A stretch of 64,000 bases of DNA from Alphaproteobacteria bacterium (GTDB lineage: Bacteria; Pseudomonadota; Alphaproteobacteria; Micavibrionales; Micavibrionaceae): NCBI GenBank assembly GCA_016125135.1, contig WGMJ01000003.1, forward strand, positions 62,001 through 126,000, in the 5' to 3' direction. Position 1 is the stretch's first letter, and every line of letters begins with the position of its first letter. The notes below the pieces were generated by a model that was given only the letters and a program-made list of their open reading frames with translations, was not told the DNA's origin and made no database searches. Both the position numbers and the translations under genes were made by a program. Positions 1 through 9,800 of the stretch are shown here, piece after piece.

Positions 1-24
1 TGAAATGATTTCTTGCTTGGTCAT
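1..24 (-). CDS. Start of an unidentified gene, cut by window edge
   Basis: The stop codon of the acyl-CoA dehydrogenase overlaps an ATG in the form TAATG, and eight codons (reading MTKQEIIS) continue off the left edge on the minus strand. The overlap suggests translational coupling in one operon with the dehydrogenase. In related bacteria a thiolase or another beta-oxidation gene often follows, but eight residues do not allow identification. Confidence 0.4.
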
Positions 25-1802
25 TAGAAACCCTCGGCTTTCAGTTCCATCATAGATTTCGCGCCAGCCGAGATCATGCGGAAGCGGCCTTCACTCTCGG
101 GCAGCATTCGGTCGAAGAAGAATTTCGCTGTCATGATTTTACTCTCGTAAAATTCCTTGTTTCCTGTGCCTGCCGCCAGTTTTTCTTGCGCTACCTTTGC
201 CATGCGGGCCCACATATAGCCTAAAGCCACAAGTGCGAATTGGCGCAAATAATCAACACTCGCCGCGCCTGCCTCGTTCGGGTCTTTCAAACCTTTTTGT
301 GCGATCAGCGCCGTTGATTGCTGAAGCTTCATGAATGCTTTGGCGAGATTCATAACAAATTCCATCATCTCGGGGTTCGTTTGGTTTTCTTCAATAAAGG
401 CCGATACGGGATGGAAAAAGCGACGGAGCAAGCGGCCAAAACCAACACCCATTTTGCGCCCGACCAAATCAAGCGCCTGAATGCCGTTTGTACCTTCGTA
501 AATCATGGCGATACGGGAATCGCGCGCGTACTGCTCGACACCGTAATCCCAGATATAACCATGCCCACCGTGAATTTGCATGGCAAGTGAGGCCACCTCA
601 AAACCCATATCGGTTTGATAGGCTTTTAAAATGGGCGTCATGAGTGCGACCAGATCATCAGCTTCTTGGCGCGTGGCTGCGTCTTCATGCTTTTCGGCGG
701 TATCAAGCGTCATGCCAATCCAGTACGAGAGCGCACGGCAGCCTTCCGTCACTGCTTTACCTGTCAGCAGCATACGGCGCACATCAGGATGCACGATAAT
801 AGGGTCAGCAGGTTTATCAGGAAACTTCGCGCCATCAAGTGCGCGCATTTGCAAGCGGTCTTTCGCATAAGCCAAGCCGTTTTGGTAAGCAACTTCTGCA
901 ATGCCGAGGCCCTGCATGGCAACGCCCAAACGTGCAGCGTTCATCATCGTAAACATGGCGCGCAAACCCTTATGCGCTTCACCCACAAGCCAGCCTTGTG
1001 AATTTTCAAAATTCATCACACAAGTCGCCGAGCCTTTAATTCCCATTTTATGTTCGATGGACGGGCAGGTAACATGGTTGGGCTTCATGCCTTCGGGCAA
1101 AAATTTCGGTACGATGAAAAGCGAGATTCCTTTCACGCCGTCCGGTGCGTCAGGCAGCTTTGCAAGTACAAGGTGTAGAATATTTTCTGTCAGGTCATGT
1201 TCACCTGCTGAAATAAAAATCTTGTTGCCTGTTATCGCGTAAGAGCCGTCATTATTCGGCATGGCTTTTGTTCTGATCAAGCCTAAATCTGTTCCGCAAT
1301 GCGGCTCGGTTAAACACATAGTGCCCGACCAAACACCGCTCACGAGCTTCGGCAAGTAAGTATCTTTTAGTTCCTGCGTGCCGTGCAGATGGAGCGCATC
1401 ATAAGCACCTTGTGAAAGCCCTGGATACATGGCAAACGACATATTGGCCGAGCAGAGAAGCTCCATCATCACGAAATTCACAAGATGCGGCAAACCCATG
1501 CCGCCATAGGCGGGGTCAGACGAAACGCTTGTCCAGCCGCCTTCGATAAAAGCCTGATAAGCTTCCTTGAAACCTGATGGCGTTTTTACATTACCGTTTT
1601 CATGGATACAGCCTTCCTTGTCACCGCTTTGGTTAAGCGGGAATAGAACGCCGGCGGCAAGTTTTGCACCCTCTTCAATCACAGCATCAATTGTTTCAGG
1701 CGTGGCATCAGCATAGCCTGGCAATTGCGAAAGATGATCAACGCCGAGAACTTCATGAAGTACAAATTTTATATTCTCAAGCGGCGGATTATAAACGGGC
1801 AT
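24..1802 (-). CDS. Acyl-CoA dehydrogenase, long (592 aa) FadE/DmdC-like type
   Basis: This FAD flavoenzyme family catalyses alpha,beta-dehydrogenation of acyl-CoA thioesters and passes electrons to ETF. The protein has the N-terminal alpha domain, the acyl-CoA dehydrogenase signature CLTEPHCGTDLG near residue 165, a C-terminal FAD-binding helix bundle containing QIHGGHGY, and the catalytic-base region YEGTNGIQ near residue 437. A tail of about 130 residues follows, typical of the roughly 590-aa subfamily annotated as 3-methylmercaptopropionyl-CoA dehydrogenase or a broad acyl-CoA dehydrogenase. It lies 15 bp downstream of a small orphan gene and overlaps the next gene by TAATG, so it is probably in a fatty-acid or acyl-CoA oxidation operon. 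Its electron outlet, ETF-QO, is encoded near 59-60.6 kb. The family is certain; the substrate is not. Confidence 0.93.
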   Translation of the reverse strand: MPVYNPPLENIKFVLHEVLGVDHLSQLPGYADATPETIDAVIEEGAKLAAGVLFPLNQSGDKEGCIHENGNVKTPSGFKEAYQAFIEGGWTSVSSDPAYGGMGLPHLVNFVMMELLCSANMSFAMYPGLSQGAYDALHLHGTQELKDTYLPKLVSGVWSGTMCLTEPHCGTDLGLIRTKAMPNNDGSYAITGNKIFISAGEHDLTENILHLVLAKLPDAPDGVKGISLFIVPKFLPEGMKPNHVTCPSIEHKMGIKGSATCVMNFENSQGWLVGEAHKGLRAMFTMMNAARLGVAMQGLGIAEVAYQNGLAYAKDRLQMRALDGAKFPDKPADPIIVHPDVRRMLLTGKAVTEGCRALSYWIGMTLDTAEKHEDAATRQEADDLVALMTPILKAYQTDMGFEVASLAMQIHGGHGYIWDYGVEQYARDSRIAMIYEGTNGIQALDLVGRKMGVGFGRLLRRFFHPVSAFIEENQTNPEMMEFVMNLAKAFMKLQQSTALIAQKGLKDPNEAGAASVDYLRQFALVALGYMWARMAKVAQEKLAAGTGNKEFYESKIMTAKFFFDRMLPESEGRFRMISAGAKSMMELKAEGF

Positions 1803-1817
1803 GGTTACTCTCTTTAT

Positions 1818-2090
1818 TTATGCTTTCTCGTCATGGATTAGGGATTTCATTTCGTCTGCAATGCGCTCGCCTTTAATTTCGGCGATCTGCTGCTTGGCCT
1901 TGTTGAGGGCTGAATTATTTTTCTGCGCCATAATGGCAGCAATGCGCGCCAGCGTGTCCTCACCAATGGCCTCGCGTGCAGCCTTGGCATTCACCAAAGC
2001 TTCATCTATGAGCTTGCGGCGGCGTTCTTCGGGGGTAGGTTCTGCAGGCGGGGCCGCAGGAGAGGCTAGTTTTTTAAGCCAATCAAACAT
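1818..2090 (-). CDS. Small charged helical protein, unknown function
   Basis: This 90-residue protein has no recognised domain. It opens with a short hydrophobic/aromatic stretch (MFDWLKKL), then a Pro/Ala-rich linker, then a predicted long helix rich in Ala, Glu, Arg and Lys (about residues 20-88). It lies 15 bp upstream of the acyl-CoA dehydrogenase on the same strand, so the two are probably co-transcribed. It could be a small accessory or membrane-peripheral protein; nothing in it supports a specific role. Confidence 0.7.
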   Translation of the reverse strand: MFDWLKKLASPAAPPAEPTPEERRRKLIDEALVNAKAAREAIGEDTLARIAAIMAQKNNSALNKAKQQIAEIKGERIADEMKSLIHDEKA

Positions 2091-2150
2091 GGCAAAAATC
2101 CTTTTATTGCCAGTATGTTAGAAAAGGTTAAAAATTAGATGAATTTATAA

Positions 2151-2179
2151 TTGACATAATTGTAAAAAATGGTTATGGT
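2151..2179 (+). promoter_or_regulatory. Sigma70-type promoter for the 2207 gene
   Basis: TTGACA at 2151-2156 is followed by a 17-bp spacer and TATGGT at 2174-2179. It sits 27 bp before the ATG, and a Shine-Dalgarno-like AAAAGGAAA lies between them. The -35 box is a perfect consensus match; the -10 box is weaker. Confidence 0.5.
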
Positions 2180-2206
2180 ACCCTTCATTTAAAAGGAAAC
2201 TATGAT

Positions 2207-2746
2207 ATGGCAGTCACTAAAGCAGAACTAAAAAAGTGGGAAGCCCAGCTCCAAGCAGTCTTGGATAGGCGGATCAGCTTATGCGAGTTTGATTATAGTT
2301 TGCGCACAATATTTCCAGGCTGGAAAAATGACAGCACAATACGCCATAAATTTGACCTGAGAAGAAAAGACAAGGTAGGCGAGAAGAGCCCGTTTTGTGG
2401 CCGCAATGGCGATATTAGCCTAGAGAAAATCAAAGTGCCAGAATTAATGGGTCTTGAAGTTATAGTCGGTTCAATAGCCTTCGACTATTACCCAGCTCAC
2501 TCAAACCGTCAAATTGGACGGGTACAAGACGCCACACTTGTTTTTGCAGTTCCAGCAGCCAACCTTTCGGCCAAACCGATCATTCTTAAGGCCTGCTTTT
2601 ATAAAGATAAGCTTCCCCAGAACCTTGTTTTTGCTTTTGGTAAGGCTAAAGAAGGAGGTGTTGCGTTGCGCCTTCTGGACGAACCAGAAAACAGTGAAAG
2701 CATTGTTCTAGAGGAATCGCAGCCTTTTAGCATTCAACTGGGATAG
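2207..2746 (+). CDS. Hypothetical protein, 179 aa
   Basis: I do not recognise this protein. It is soluble, with no signal peptide or membrane segment. The N-terminal third is basic (KAELKKWEAQLQ, then RHKFDLRRKDK) and holds two cysteines; the rest looks like alternating beta strands. It has its own promoter-like sequence upstream and a good ribosome binding site (AAAAGGAAAC, 8 bp before ATG), so it is likely a real monocistronic gene. The following gene, rlmJ, starts 45 bp downstream on the same strand and may be read from the same message. Confidence 0.75.
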   Translation: MAVTKAELKKWEAQLQAVLDRRISLCEFDYSLRTIFPGWKNDSTIRHKFDLRRKDKVGEKSPFCGRNGDISLEKIKVPELMGLEVIVGSIAFDYYPAHSNRQIGRVQDATLVFAVPAANLSAKPIILKACFYKDKLPQNLVFAFGKAKEGGVALRLLDEPENSESIVLEESQPFSIQLG

Positions 2747-2791
2747 TCAACCTGCTTGCCAATTTATCTTGAATAGTATTGGCTTCAGAAT

Positions 2792-3586
2792 ATGAATTAC
2801 CGCCATATTTACCACGCTGGCAACTTTGCAGATGTCATAAAACACGCCCTGCTCGTGCTTGCGTTGCAACATTTACAGCAAAAAGAAAAAGGTTATTTCG
2901 CACTTGATGCACATGGCGGGCTTGGCCTTTATGATTTGCAAAGTGTAGAAACACAGAAAACAAAAGAGTATGAAGCGGGCATCGGCAAGATTATTGATCT
3001 GCCTGCCCTCGCCTTCTTTGCGGAAATTGTAAAGCTCTATGGTTACCCGCAAACTTACCCAGGCTCCCCTGCTTTTATAAATCATCTGCTACGCCCGCAA
3101 GACCGCGCTGTATTTAACGAGCTACACAAGGATGATTTTGAAACGCTTAAAAGCAACTTTCCGAAAATTCATATAGAAAATAAGGATGCTTATGAAGTAA
3201 TACGCGCGCTTGTACCACCACCCGAACGACGCGGCCTTGTGCTACTGGACCCGCCCTTCGAGAAAACGGACGAATTTGAAACAATGCGCAAACAGCTGAA
3301 GGAATGGTATAAACGCTGGGCCAGCGGGACGTATATGATCTGGTACCCCATCAAGGCGCATCTGGAAACGCACTTATTCAATGAAGCCGCGAAAGAAAGC
3401 GGCTTCGAAAAAATATGGGTAACAGAATTTCTATACCGCCCGCGCCATACACCTGATGGCCTAAATGGTTGCGGCATTTTGTTTTTAAACACCCCCTATA
3501 GCGTACCTGAAAGATGGGCGCAAATAACCCCTGCGTTGGCAGCGGCGCTGGGCGGCACTATGGGGTCTGCTTGGCTTCGTGAATAA
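2792..3586 (+). CDS. rlmJ: 23S rRNA (adenine-2030-N6)-methyltransferase RlmJ
   Basis: RlmJ transfers a methyl group from SAM to N6 of A2030 in 23S rRNA. The first residues (MNYRHIYHAGNFADVIKH) are the highly conserved RlmJ start, followed by the SAM-site region DAHGGLGLYDL and the N6-adenine methyltransferase catalytic motif DPPF near residues 152-155. The length of 264 aa is slightly below the E. coli protein (about 280). Its 3' end overlaps the convergent TauE-type gene by 29 bp. Identification is secure. Confidence 0.95.
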   Translation: MNYRHIYHAGNFADVIKHALLVLALQHLQQKEKGYFALDAHGGLGLYDLQSVETQKTKEYEAGIGKIIDLPALAFFAEIVKLYGYPQTYPGSPAFINHLLRPQDRAVFNELHKDDFETLKSNFPKIHIENKDAYEVIRALVPPPERRGLVLLDPPFEKTDEFETMRKQLKEWYKRWASGTYMIWYPIKAHLETHLFNEAAKESGFEKIWVTEFLYRPRHTPDGLNGCGILFLNTPYSVPERWAQITPALAAALGGTMGSAWLRE

Positions 3587-4976
3587 CGATGTCGGTACAG
3601 AATTTTTCTTCAAACTGGCAAAATGTTTTTTCAACACCGTTAACAAGCTCCGGCTTATCAAGATTAAACCCTTCGGGCCGCACATGAAGCGTGTTTGTTT
3701 TTGTCCGTGGGTCCTGAATAACGGCTGCACCCCAGTATTTTTGCACATCGCCCGTTACCGCGCCTTCTTTTGCAGGCATCTTCCAACCGCAATTTTCTTT
3801 CTCGTTTTTATCGGTCCGGCAGGCTTTGACATTTTCGAACCCTGCCAGGAAAACACGCCTTGTACCAAGCTTTTCATTCCCCTCGCCGCCACGATAGTAG
3901 ACATTATAATTTACATCGTGGATTTCCCATTTCTGCGTATCAGGGTTCAGCACCTCGATAAAGGAGTATGACGGATAATTCTCGGCATGCACAAAACCCG
4001 TTACCTTACGGAAGCTCAATTCACGTGAGGCCAATAGTTTTTCAAAAAGCCCCTCTTCGACATAGGTGCTTTCATAGACACAACGACGAAGCGCTTCGAT
4101 AGCTGCCCCTGCATCTGCCACATCCACATTTTTCAGGCATATTTCAGCTGTGTTCTGTAACTGCCCTTCTGCATGGCCCGCGATAAGCTGTGCGTGCTGG
4201 TTGGTATAAAATGTACCCAGCCTGATAACGCTTGTAACAATAATAGCAAGCGCTGCAATCGTCATCAGGATCCGCCCTTTGAATTTTGCAACCATCAAAG
4301 CTGCCAGCGGCGCGGCAACGGCCCCCCCAATCAAAAGCCCTACAGCCACTTTATGGAAGTGGAACCCGATACTGAATACAAAGGCCGCTGTTACAGCCCC
4401 GGTTACAAAAAACTCGGCTGCGTTGACCGAGCCAATCACCAGCCGCGGCGCCCCGCCACCTGCAAGTAGCTTTGATGTAACAATTGGCCCCCAGCCGCCG
4501 CCGCCCATGGCATCAAGCGCACCACCAGCAAAACCCAGCGGGGGAATAAATTTATAATTTGTAATTTGTCTGACTGGCTTTTTTACAAAGGCGCGATAAA
4601 AAATATAAATGCCAATGAGGAGAAGATATACGGAGATAACAGGCTGTATGAATTCAACCGGCACGTTGCTAAGAAATACCGCACCGGCAATACCGCCGAG
4701 CGAGCCAAAAATGGCCAGGCGGATAAAAAGCTTTTTGTCGATATTGCCAAAATAGGCGTGCGCAGAAGCCGACATACCTGTTGTAACGAACTCGGCGGCA
4801 TGAATGCTGGCACTGGCCACGGCAGGCGGTACGCCCATCGTCATGAGAAAGGAGGAAGAAATAACGCCATAGGCCATGCCCAAGGCACCATCGATAATTT
4901 GTGCGCAAAAGCCGATCAGGATATAGATCCAGAAATCCTCCCCGAGATGCCTAGCAAGAAATTCCAGCGCTTCCAT
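3558..4976 (-). CDS. TauE/SafE-family permease with extra C-terminal soluble domain
   Basis: Residues 1 to about 260 form a TauE/SafE (DUF81) anion permease with two repeat halves. Conserved patches include IDGALGMAYGV in the first half and GGALDAMGGGGWGP in the second, with about eight hydrophobic segments. Such proteins usually have 250-300 residues; this one has 472. The extra ~190 residues are soluble and contain a block, FRKVTGF...SYSFIEV...WEIHDVNY, that vaguely recalls a transglutaminase-like core without the usual HAW triad histidine. Several cysteines occur in the tail. The gene converges on and overlaps rlmJ. The transported anion (sulfite, sulfonate or other) cannot be told from sequence; the tail may be a regulatory or periplasmic domain. 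Confidence 0.9.
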   Translation of the reverse strand: MEALEFLARHLGEDFWIYILIGFCAQIIDGALGMAYGVISSSFLMTMGVPPAVASASIHAAEFVTTGMSASAHAYFGNIDKKLFIRLAIFGSLGGIAGAVFLSNVPVEFIQPVISVYLLLIGIYIFYRAFVKKPVRQITNYKFIPPLGFAGGALDAMGGGGWGPIVTSKLLAGGGAPRLVIGSVNAAEFFVTGAVTAAFVFSIGFHFHKVAVGLLIGGAVAAPLAALMVAKFKGRILMTIAALAIIVTSVIRLGTFYTNQHAQLIAGHAEGQLQNTAEICLKNVDVADAGAAIEALRRCVYESTYVEEGLFEKLLASRELSFRKVTGFVHAENYPSYSFIEVLNPDTQKWEIHDVNYNVYYRGGEGNEKLGTRRVFLAGFENVKACRTDKNEKENCGWKMPAKEGAVTGDVQKYWGAAVIQDPRTKTNTLHVRPEGFNLDKPELVNGVEKTFCQFEEKFCTDIVIHEAKQTP

Positions 4977-5059
4977 GAAAGTATGGTAGCTGAGCGGTCT
5001 TATATAGCAAGAACCATTTAAAATTTGCCTTTGTGACGGTGTTATTCTATAACGCTGAC

Positions 5060-5416
5060 ATGAGAATGACCGCTATTAAGAAAAATCTACAGCATTTTTT
5101 CTGGGTGATTGCCTCGCACATTCCTTGTTGCGGGCCGCTGGTGGCTAGTGCCGTACTCGGCATCCATATTATTCCTTCACACAACCCGTATGTTGAGTGG
5201 TTGCTGGCTATTCTGGCTCCTGCCTTTGGCCTGACACTGCATAACTGGTTCCACGAACGCGCAGAAAATAAAGACCACCACCACCACGAACATAACCACC
5301 ATGGCCATACCTGCCCCGCGCAAAAGAACGTGAAGGAAATTGTGTGGTCCTATATTTTCTGGATCGGGCTTTCCTGCGCTATAATGGCAGCACACCAGTT
5401 TGTTCTCGGACATTGA
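5060..5416 (+). CDS. Small membrane protein with His-rich metal-binding loop
   Basis: This protein has about three hydrophobic segments. The first contains the pair CCGP (HIPCCGPLVASAVLG), reminiscent of the metal-binding Cys pairs of MerC/MerT-like proteins. Between the second and third segments is a loop with about ten histidines plus a cysteine (DHHHHEHNHHGHTC), a likely transition-metal binding stretch. I chose ATG 5060; GTG 5033 and ATG 5066 are possible alternatives and none has a strong ribosome binding site. It is divergent from the TauE-type gene and is followed by a strong terminator. A role in metal handling is inference. Confidence 0.65.
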   Translation: MRMTAIKKNLQHFFWVIASHIPCCGPLVASAVLGIHIIPSHNPYVEWLLAILAPAFGLTLHNWFHERAENKDHHHHEHNHHGHTCPAQKNVKEIVWSYIFWIGLSCAIMAAHQFVLGH

Positions 5417-5426
5417 TACGCGTAAA

Positions 5427-5450
5427 GAAAAACCGCCCGAAGGCGGTTTT
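5427..5450 (+). terminator. Rho-independent terminator
   Basis: A 7-bp perfect stem AACCGCC/GGCGGTT with a CGAA loop runs into TTTT, 15 bp after the stop of the His-rich membrane protein. An A-run precedes the stem, so it may also serve the minus-strand gene that ends at 5470 only if that transcript reads through. Confidence 0.8.
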
Positions 5451-5469
5451 CATTTCATGATGATAAAGT

Positions 5470-5853
5470 TTATACAGCAACGGCGCGCAAACCACCGCCT
5501 AAATTTACCGTGGCGCTATTGTCATCAATAATCTTGGCCATCCAATCACTTCTATATCCAGCCTCAGTCACGTTAGCGCCTTCTACAACATTGCTGAAAA
5601 TTGAGGCGATTCTTGATAATTGGTAGGTCCTTTCATCGGCTGAAAAATTATAGGTCTCCGCCCTTTCTCTATCACGCGCTGCAAGCTGATTTCTTCCATC
5701 AGCATAAGCCTGGGCGTCATTGGCTGTAACTGTCATTGGACGGCCTTTACCCGATGCATTGAAAACACCCAAAAGTGCATCCTTGGGCTGTGCGCCCAAT
5801 TTAATTTCAGCTACATCGCGCCCACTATTATTTATAAATTTGATTGTAGTCAT
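5470..5853 (-). CDS. Hypothetical protein, 127 aa
   Basis: I do not recognise this protein. It has no signal peptide or membrane segment. It begins MTTIKFINNSGRDVAEIKLG, suggesting a small beta-rich N-terminal part, followed by a charged helical middle (about residues 48-85) and a Gly-rich end. The ribosome binding site AGGGAGA lies 7 bp before ATG (CAGGGAGACAGAGAATG on the minus strand). The upstream 150 bp is very AT-rich and contains no ORF, so it likely holds the promoter. Confidence 0.75.
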   Translation of the reverse strand: MTTIKFINNSGRDVAEIKLGAQPKDALLGVFNASGKGRPMTVTANDAQAYADGRNQLAARDRERAETYNFSADERTYQLSRIASIFSNVVEGANVTEAGYRSDWMAKIIDDNSATVNLGGGLRAVAV

Positions 5854-6004
5854 TCTCTGTCTCCCTGTTGTTTTGTTGTTGTCTATGATTTTATTTTTAC
5901 ATAATTTTTATTTTTATTTAAAAAAATATTAGTATAATTTAATTTTATATAAGTTTTTAGCAGCCAGCTTTAAGCCTATATTATTGGCACGCGTACAGGA
6001 AAAT

Positions 6005-6033
6005 AAAAAAGCGGCCCGAAAGCCGCTTTTTTT
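6005..6033 (-). terminator. Rho-independent terminator overlapping the stop of the 6032 gene
   Basis: AAGCGGC-(CCGAAA)-GCCGCTT lies between an A-run and a T-run, so it can work in both directions. It directly abuts the stop codon of the minus-strand gene ending at 6032. An identical copy is found at 6759-6789 after rpoC. Confidence 0.8.
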
Positions 6034-6697
6034 AAAGATTCTTGACCCACTGCAAGACGGCCTGCCTATCCCTCTCTCGACGCTCGGCATCACGGCGAAG
6101 CCCTAGCTTGAATACTGCATCGTTGCCGTCAACACCAACTGTATAGGCCTGTGCCTTTAATACCATGTCGCTGACATTACTATTATTAGAGAATTCGAAA
6201 ACGCTTCCTTTTTGTACAAGGCGTGGCGGCGTCATGAAAGCCGCGCCACGATATTCCGGATTATCCCCTTTATGCGAGAAACCAACTGCAAACGCTGTCT
6301 GGCGCTCAAGTCCCGAGCCTTTTGTAACAGCAAAGGTGCAAACAACATCATCACCGTTTAATACCTCAATCAGGATTGCATCATTTTCCTGCCTTTTAAT
6401 AGGGCCAGCAAAATCAATATCTGTTGTAGTTGCAGCACCATTACTACGCCGCCAAGTTAGCTCTACTGCTGCCAAGCCATCTGTATCTTCCACCGAGAAT
6501 GTTTCGGGGCGTTGCAAATTTTTAGCTCTTTCGTTCGCTTGTTTTAATCCAGCTTCGATAAGATCAGCAAGTGCAGCCTGATCGCTGTTAATAAATGGAG
6601 CGTTTACAGCCTGTTTGAAACGTTTAGAAATTGCCTTCCCACCCTCTTGCAACAAGGCACCTGCAAACCATGCATATCTATTAATATTACCGAGCAT
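6032..6697 (-). CDS. Hypothetical protein, 221 aa
   Basis: I do not recognise this protein. A short N-terminal part (MLGNINRYAWFAGALLQEGGKAISKRFKQA) could be a membrane-associated helix, but the remainder is soluble and looks beta-rich with a charged C-terminal helix (RRDAERRERDRQAVLQW). No catalytic motif is evident. It has an AGGGT-type ribosome binding site just before ATG (TTGGAGGGTCAATG on the minus strand). It sits between rpoC and another orphan, with identical terminator hairpins on both sides, and so is its own transcription unit. Confidence 0.72.
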   Translation of the reverse strand: MLGNINRYAWFAGALLQEGGKAISKRFKQAVNAPFINSDQAALADLIEAGLKQANERAKNLQRPETFSVEDTDGLAAVELTWRRSNGAATTTDIDFAGPIKRQENDAILIEVLNGDDVVCTFAVTKGSGLERQTAFAVGFSHKGDNPEYRGAAFMTPPRLVQKGSVFEFSNNSNVSDMVLKAQAYTVGVDGNDAVFKLGLRRDAERRERDRQAVLQWVKNL

Positions 6698-6758
6698 TGA
6701 CCCTCCAAATTATTGCCAATATTTTCCGGAACGTAGCAAGCCTACGCCCCATCGGCAA

Positions 6759-6789
6759 CAAAAAAAGCGGCCCGAAAGCCGCTTTTTTT
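6759..6789 (-). terminator. Terminator of the rplJL-rpoBC operon
   Basis: This GC stem AAGCGGC/GCCGCTT with flanking A7/T7 runs lies 18 bp beyond the rpoC stop on the minus strand. The sequence is the same as the hairpin at 6005-6033. It is symmetric and could work on both strands. Confidence 0.85.
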
Positions 6790-6806
6790 GACCCGTATTT
6801 TAAACC

Positions 6807-9800
6807 TTAGGCATTTGCTGCGCGCTTGGCTGAGCCTTCCTCGGAAGGCGCCTCAAGCTGGGCAACATCTGCGCTTGCTTGCTGCTGGGCAGAAGCCATC
6901 AGCGCGTCACGTGCTGCTGCTTCTTTCTTCAGACGAGCAACGTAGGAGCCTGTACCAGCTGGGATCAAGCGACCCACAATCACGTTCTCTTTCAGACCGT
7001 TGAGTGTATCCATCTTGCCCTGTGTGGCAGCTTCTGTAAGCACGCGTGTTGTCTCCTGGAACGATGCCGCAGAGATGAACGAACGTGTTTGCAGCGAGGC
7101 CTTCGTGATACCTTGCAGAACAGGCTTGCCGGCCGCAGGGCGTTTGCCCGCATCACGGAATTTCTTGTTCTCGATCTCGAACTCTTCGCGGTCAATCTGC
7201 TCGCCTTGCAGGAATGTCGTGTCACCCACTTCGAGGATTTCGACTTTCTGCAGCATCTGGCGGACGATCACTTCAATGTGTTTATCATTGATCTTCACAC
7301 CTTGCAGGCGGTAAACGTCCTGAATTTCGTTGATGAGGTATTCAGCCAAAGCTTCAACACCCATAACGTCCAGAATGTCGTGTGGCACCATCGCACCATC
7401 AAGAAGCGCATCACCCTTACGGACGAAGTCACCTTCCGCAACCGCCAGGTGGCGACCTTTCGGAATAAGGTACTCTTTTGGCTCTTCTGATTTATCAACC
7501 GGGTTCACAATGATACGGCGCTTCGACTTGCTGTCCTTACCGAACTCAACCTGACCATCAATTTCGGAAATGATCGCGAAATCTTTCGGACGGCGGGCTT
7601 CGAACAATTCGGCAACGCGTGGAAGACCGCCCGTAATGTCGCGCGTTTTCGATGTTTCGCGCGGAATACGACCGATAATATCACCAGCTTTGATGTCCGC
7701 ACCGTTTTCAACAGTCAAAATCGCGCCTGTTGACATGTAGTAGTTTGCCGGCAGACCGTTTGGCAACGTGATGGCTTCACCTTTTTTGTTCAGGATCGCA
7801 ACACGTGGCTTGAGGTCAGCGCCTTTAGGCTGTGAGCGCCAGTCGATGATGACTTTAGAAGAAATACCTGTTTCTTCGTCAACACGATCAGACACAGACA
7901 CGCCTTCAACAAGGTCAAAGTAATGCGCCACACCGTCTTTCTCGGTGATGATCGGGGTCGTGTACGGATCCCATTCGGCCATTTTCGTGCCAGCCTTTAC
8001 TTTTGCACCTTCTTCAACCAACAACTTCGCACCGTATGGCAGGCGGTAAAGGGCTTTGTCGGCACCTTTTGCGTCTTTCAACACGATCTCTGTGTTGCGG
8101 CCCATAACAATGGCAACACCTTCAGAGTTTTTAACAACGTTGTGGTTACGCACCTCAACCTTGGCTTCCATTGTCGCTTCGATGCTTGAACGTTCGGCAC
8201 CACGCTGCGCAGCACCACCAATGTGGAATGTCCGCATTGTCAGCTGTGTACCTGGCTCACCAATAGACTGGGCTGCCATAACACCAACTGCTTCACCGAT
8301 ATTCACTTCTGTACCGCGTGCAAGGTCACGGCCGTAGCATTTCGCGCAAAGGCCTGTTGCTGCTTCACAAGTAAGAGCGGAACGGATTTTCACGCTATCA
8401 ACACCGCTATTCGCAATGTCTTCGGCCCTGACTTCATCAATGAGGTCGCCAGCTTTTAGAACGGCTTTACCTGTGTGAACACTTACAACATCAGCGGCTA
8501 CACAACGGCCCAGAACGCGCTCAGGCAAAGACACGATCACATCGGCCTCACTCATAACCGCGCGGGTTGTGATGCCCTCTTTCGTGCCGCAATCTTCCAT
8601 CGTGATAATGGCGTCTTGCGCAACGTCAACCAGACGGCGTGTCAGGTAACCAGAGTTCGCTGTTTTCAACGCTGTATCGGCAAGACCCTTACGGGCACCG
8701 TGGGTCGAGTTGAAGTATTCAAGAACCGAGAGACCTTCCTTGAAGTTCGAGATAATCGGGTTCTCGATAATTTCACCAGACGGTTTCGCCATCAGACCAC
8801 GCATACCAGCGAGCTGACGGATCTGTGCTGCAGAACCACGCGCACCGGAGTGTGCCATCATGTAAACGGCGTTCAGGCCTTTCGATGTATTCGAAATACC
8901 TTTCATCATCGCGTCGGCAACTTCATCTGTACAACGTGACCAGATATCGACCACTTTGTTGTACTTCTCGCCTTTCGTGATAAGACCGTCCATATACTGT
9001 TGTTCGTATTCCTTCACTTTGCCTTGTGCTTCAGCAACCATTTTCTCTTTTTCAGCGGGGATGATCAGGTCATCTTTACCGAAGGAGATACCGGCATTAC
9101 AGGCGTGGCGGAAACCGAGCTTCATCATGCGGTCAGCGAAAATAACTGACTCTTTCTGACCACAATGGCGGTAAACCGCATCAATAAGGCCTGAAAGTTC
9201 TTTTTTCGTTAGAACCGTGTTGATGAGTTTGAACGGCAGCTGCGGATGGCGTGGGTACAACTCACCAAGCAACATACGGCCTGGTGTTGTTTCCACGATC
9301 TGCGTGATTGGCTGGTTGTTTTCATCAACTGTTTTGTAGCGGCACTTGATTTTCGCGTGCAGTGACAAAACGCCCGAGTTCATGGCGTGCTGAATCTCAC
9401 CGATGTCACGGAATGTCATGCCTTCGCCTTTCTGGCCATCAAGCGCGATAGACAGGTAGTAAAGACCAAGAACAATATCCTGTGACGGAACGATAATCGG
9501 TTTACCGGACGCAGGTGAGAGAATGTTGTTCGTTGACATCATCAGAACGCGGGCTTCAAGCTGCGCTTCAATAGACAATGGCACGTGAACAGCCATCTGG
9601 TCACCATCGAAGTCAGCGTTGAAAGCTGTACAAACGAGCGGGTGAAGCTGGATCGCCTTGCCTTCAATCAGAACAGGTTCGAATGCCTGAATACCAAGAC
9701 GGTGCAATGTTGGCGCACGGTTGAGAAGCACGGGATGCTCGCGGATAACTTCCTCGAGGATATCCCAAACTTCTGGCCGCTCGCGCTCGACCATTTTCTT

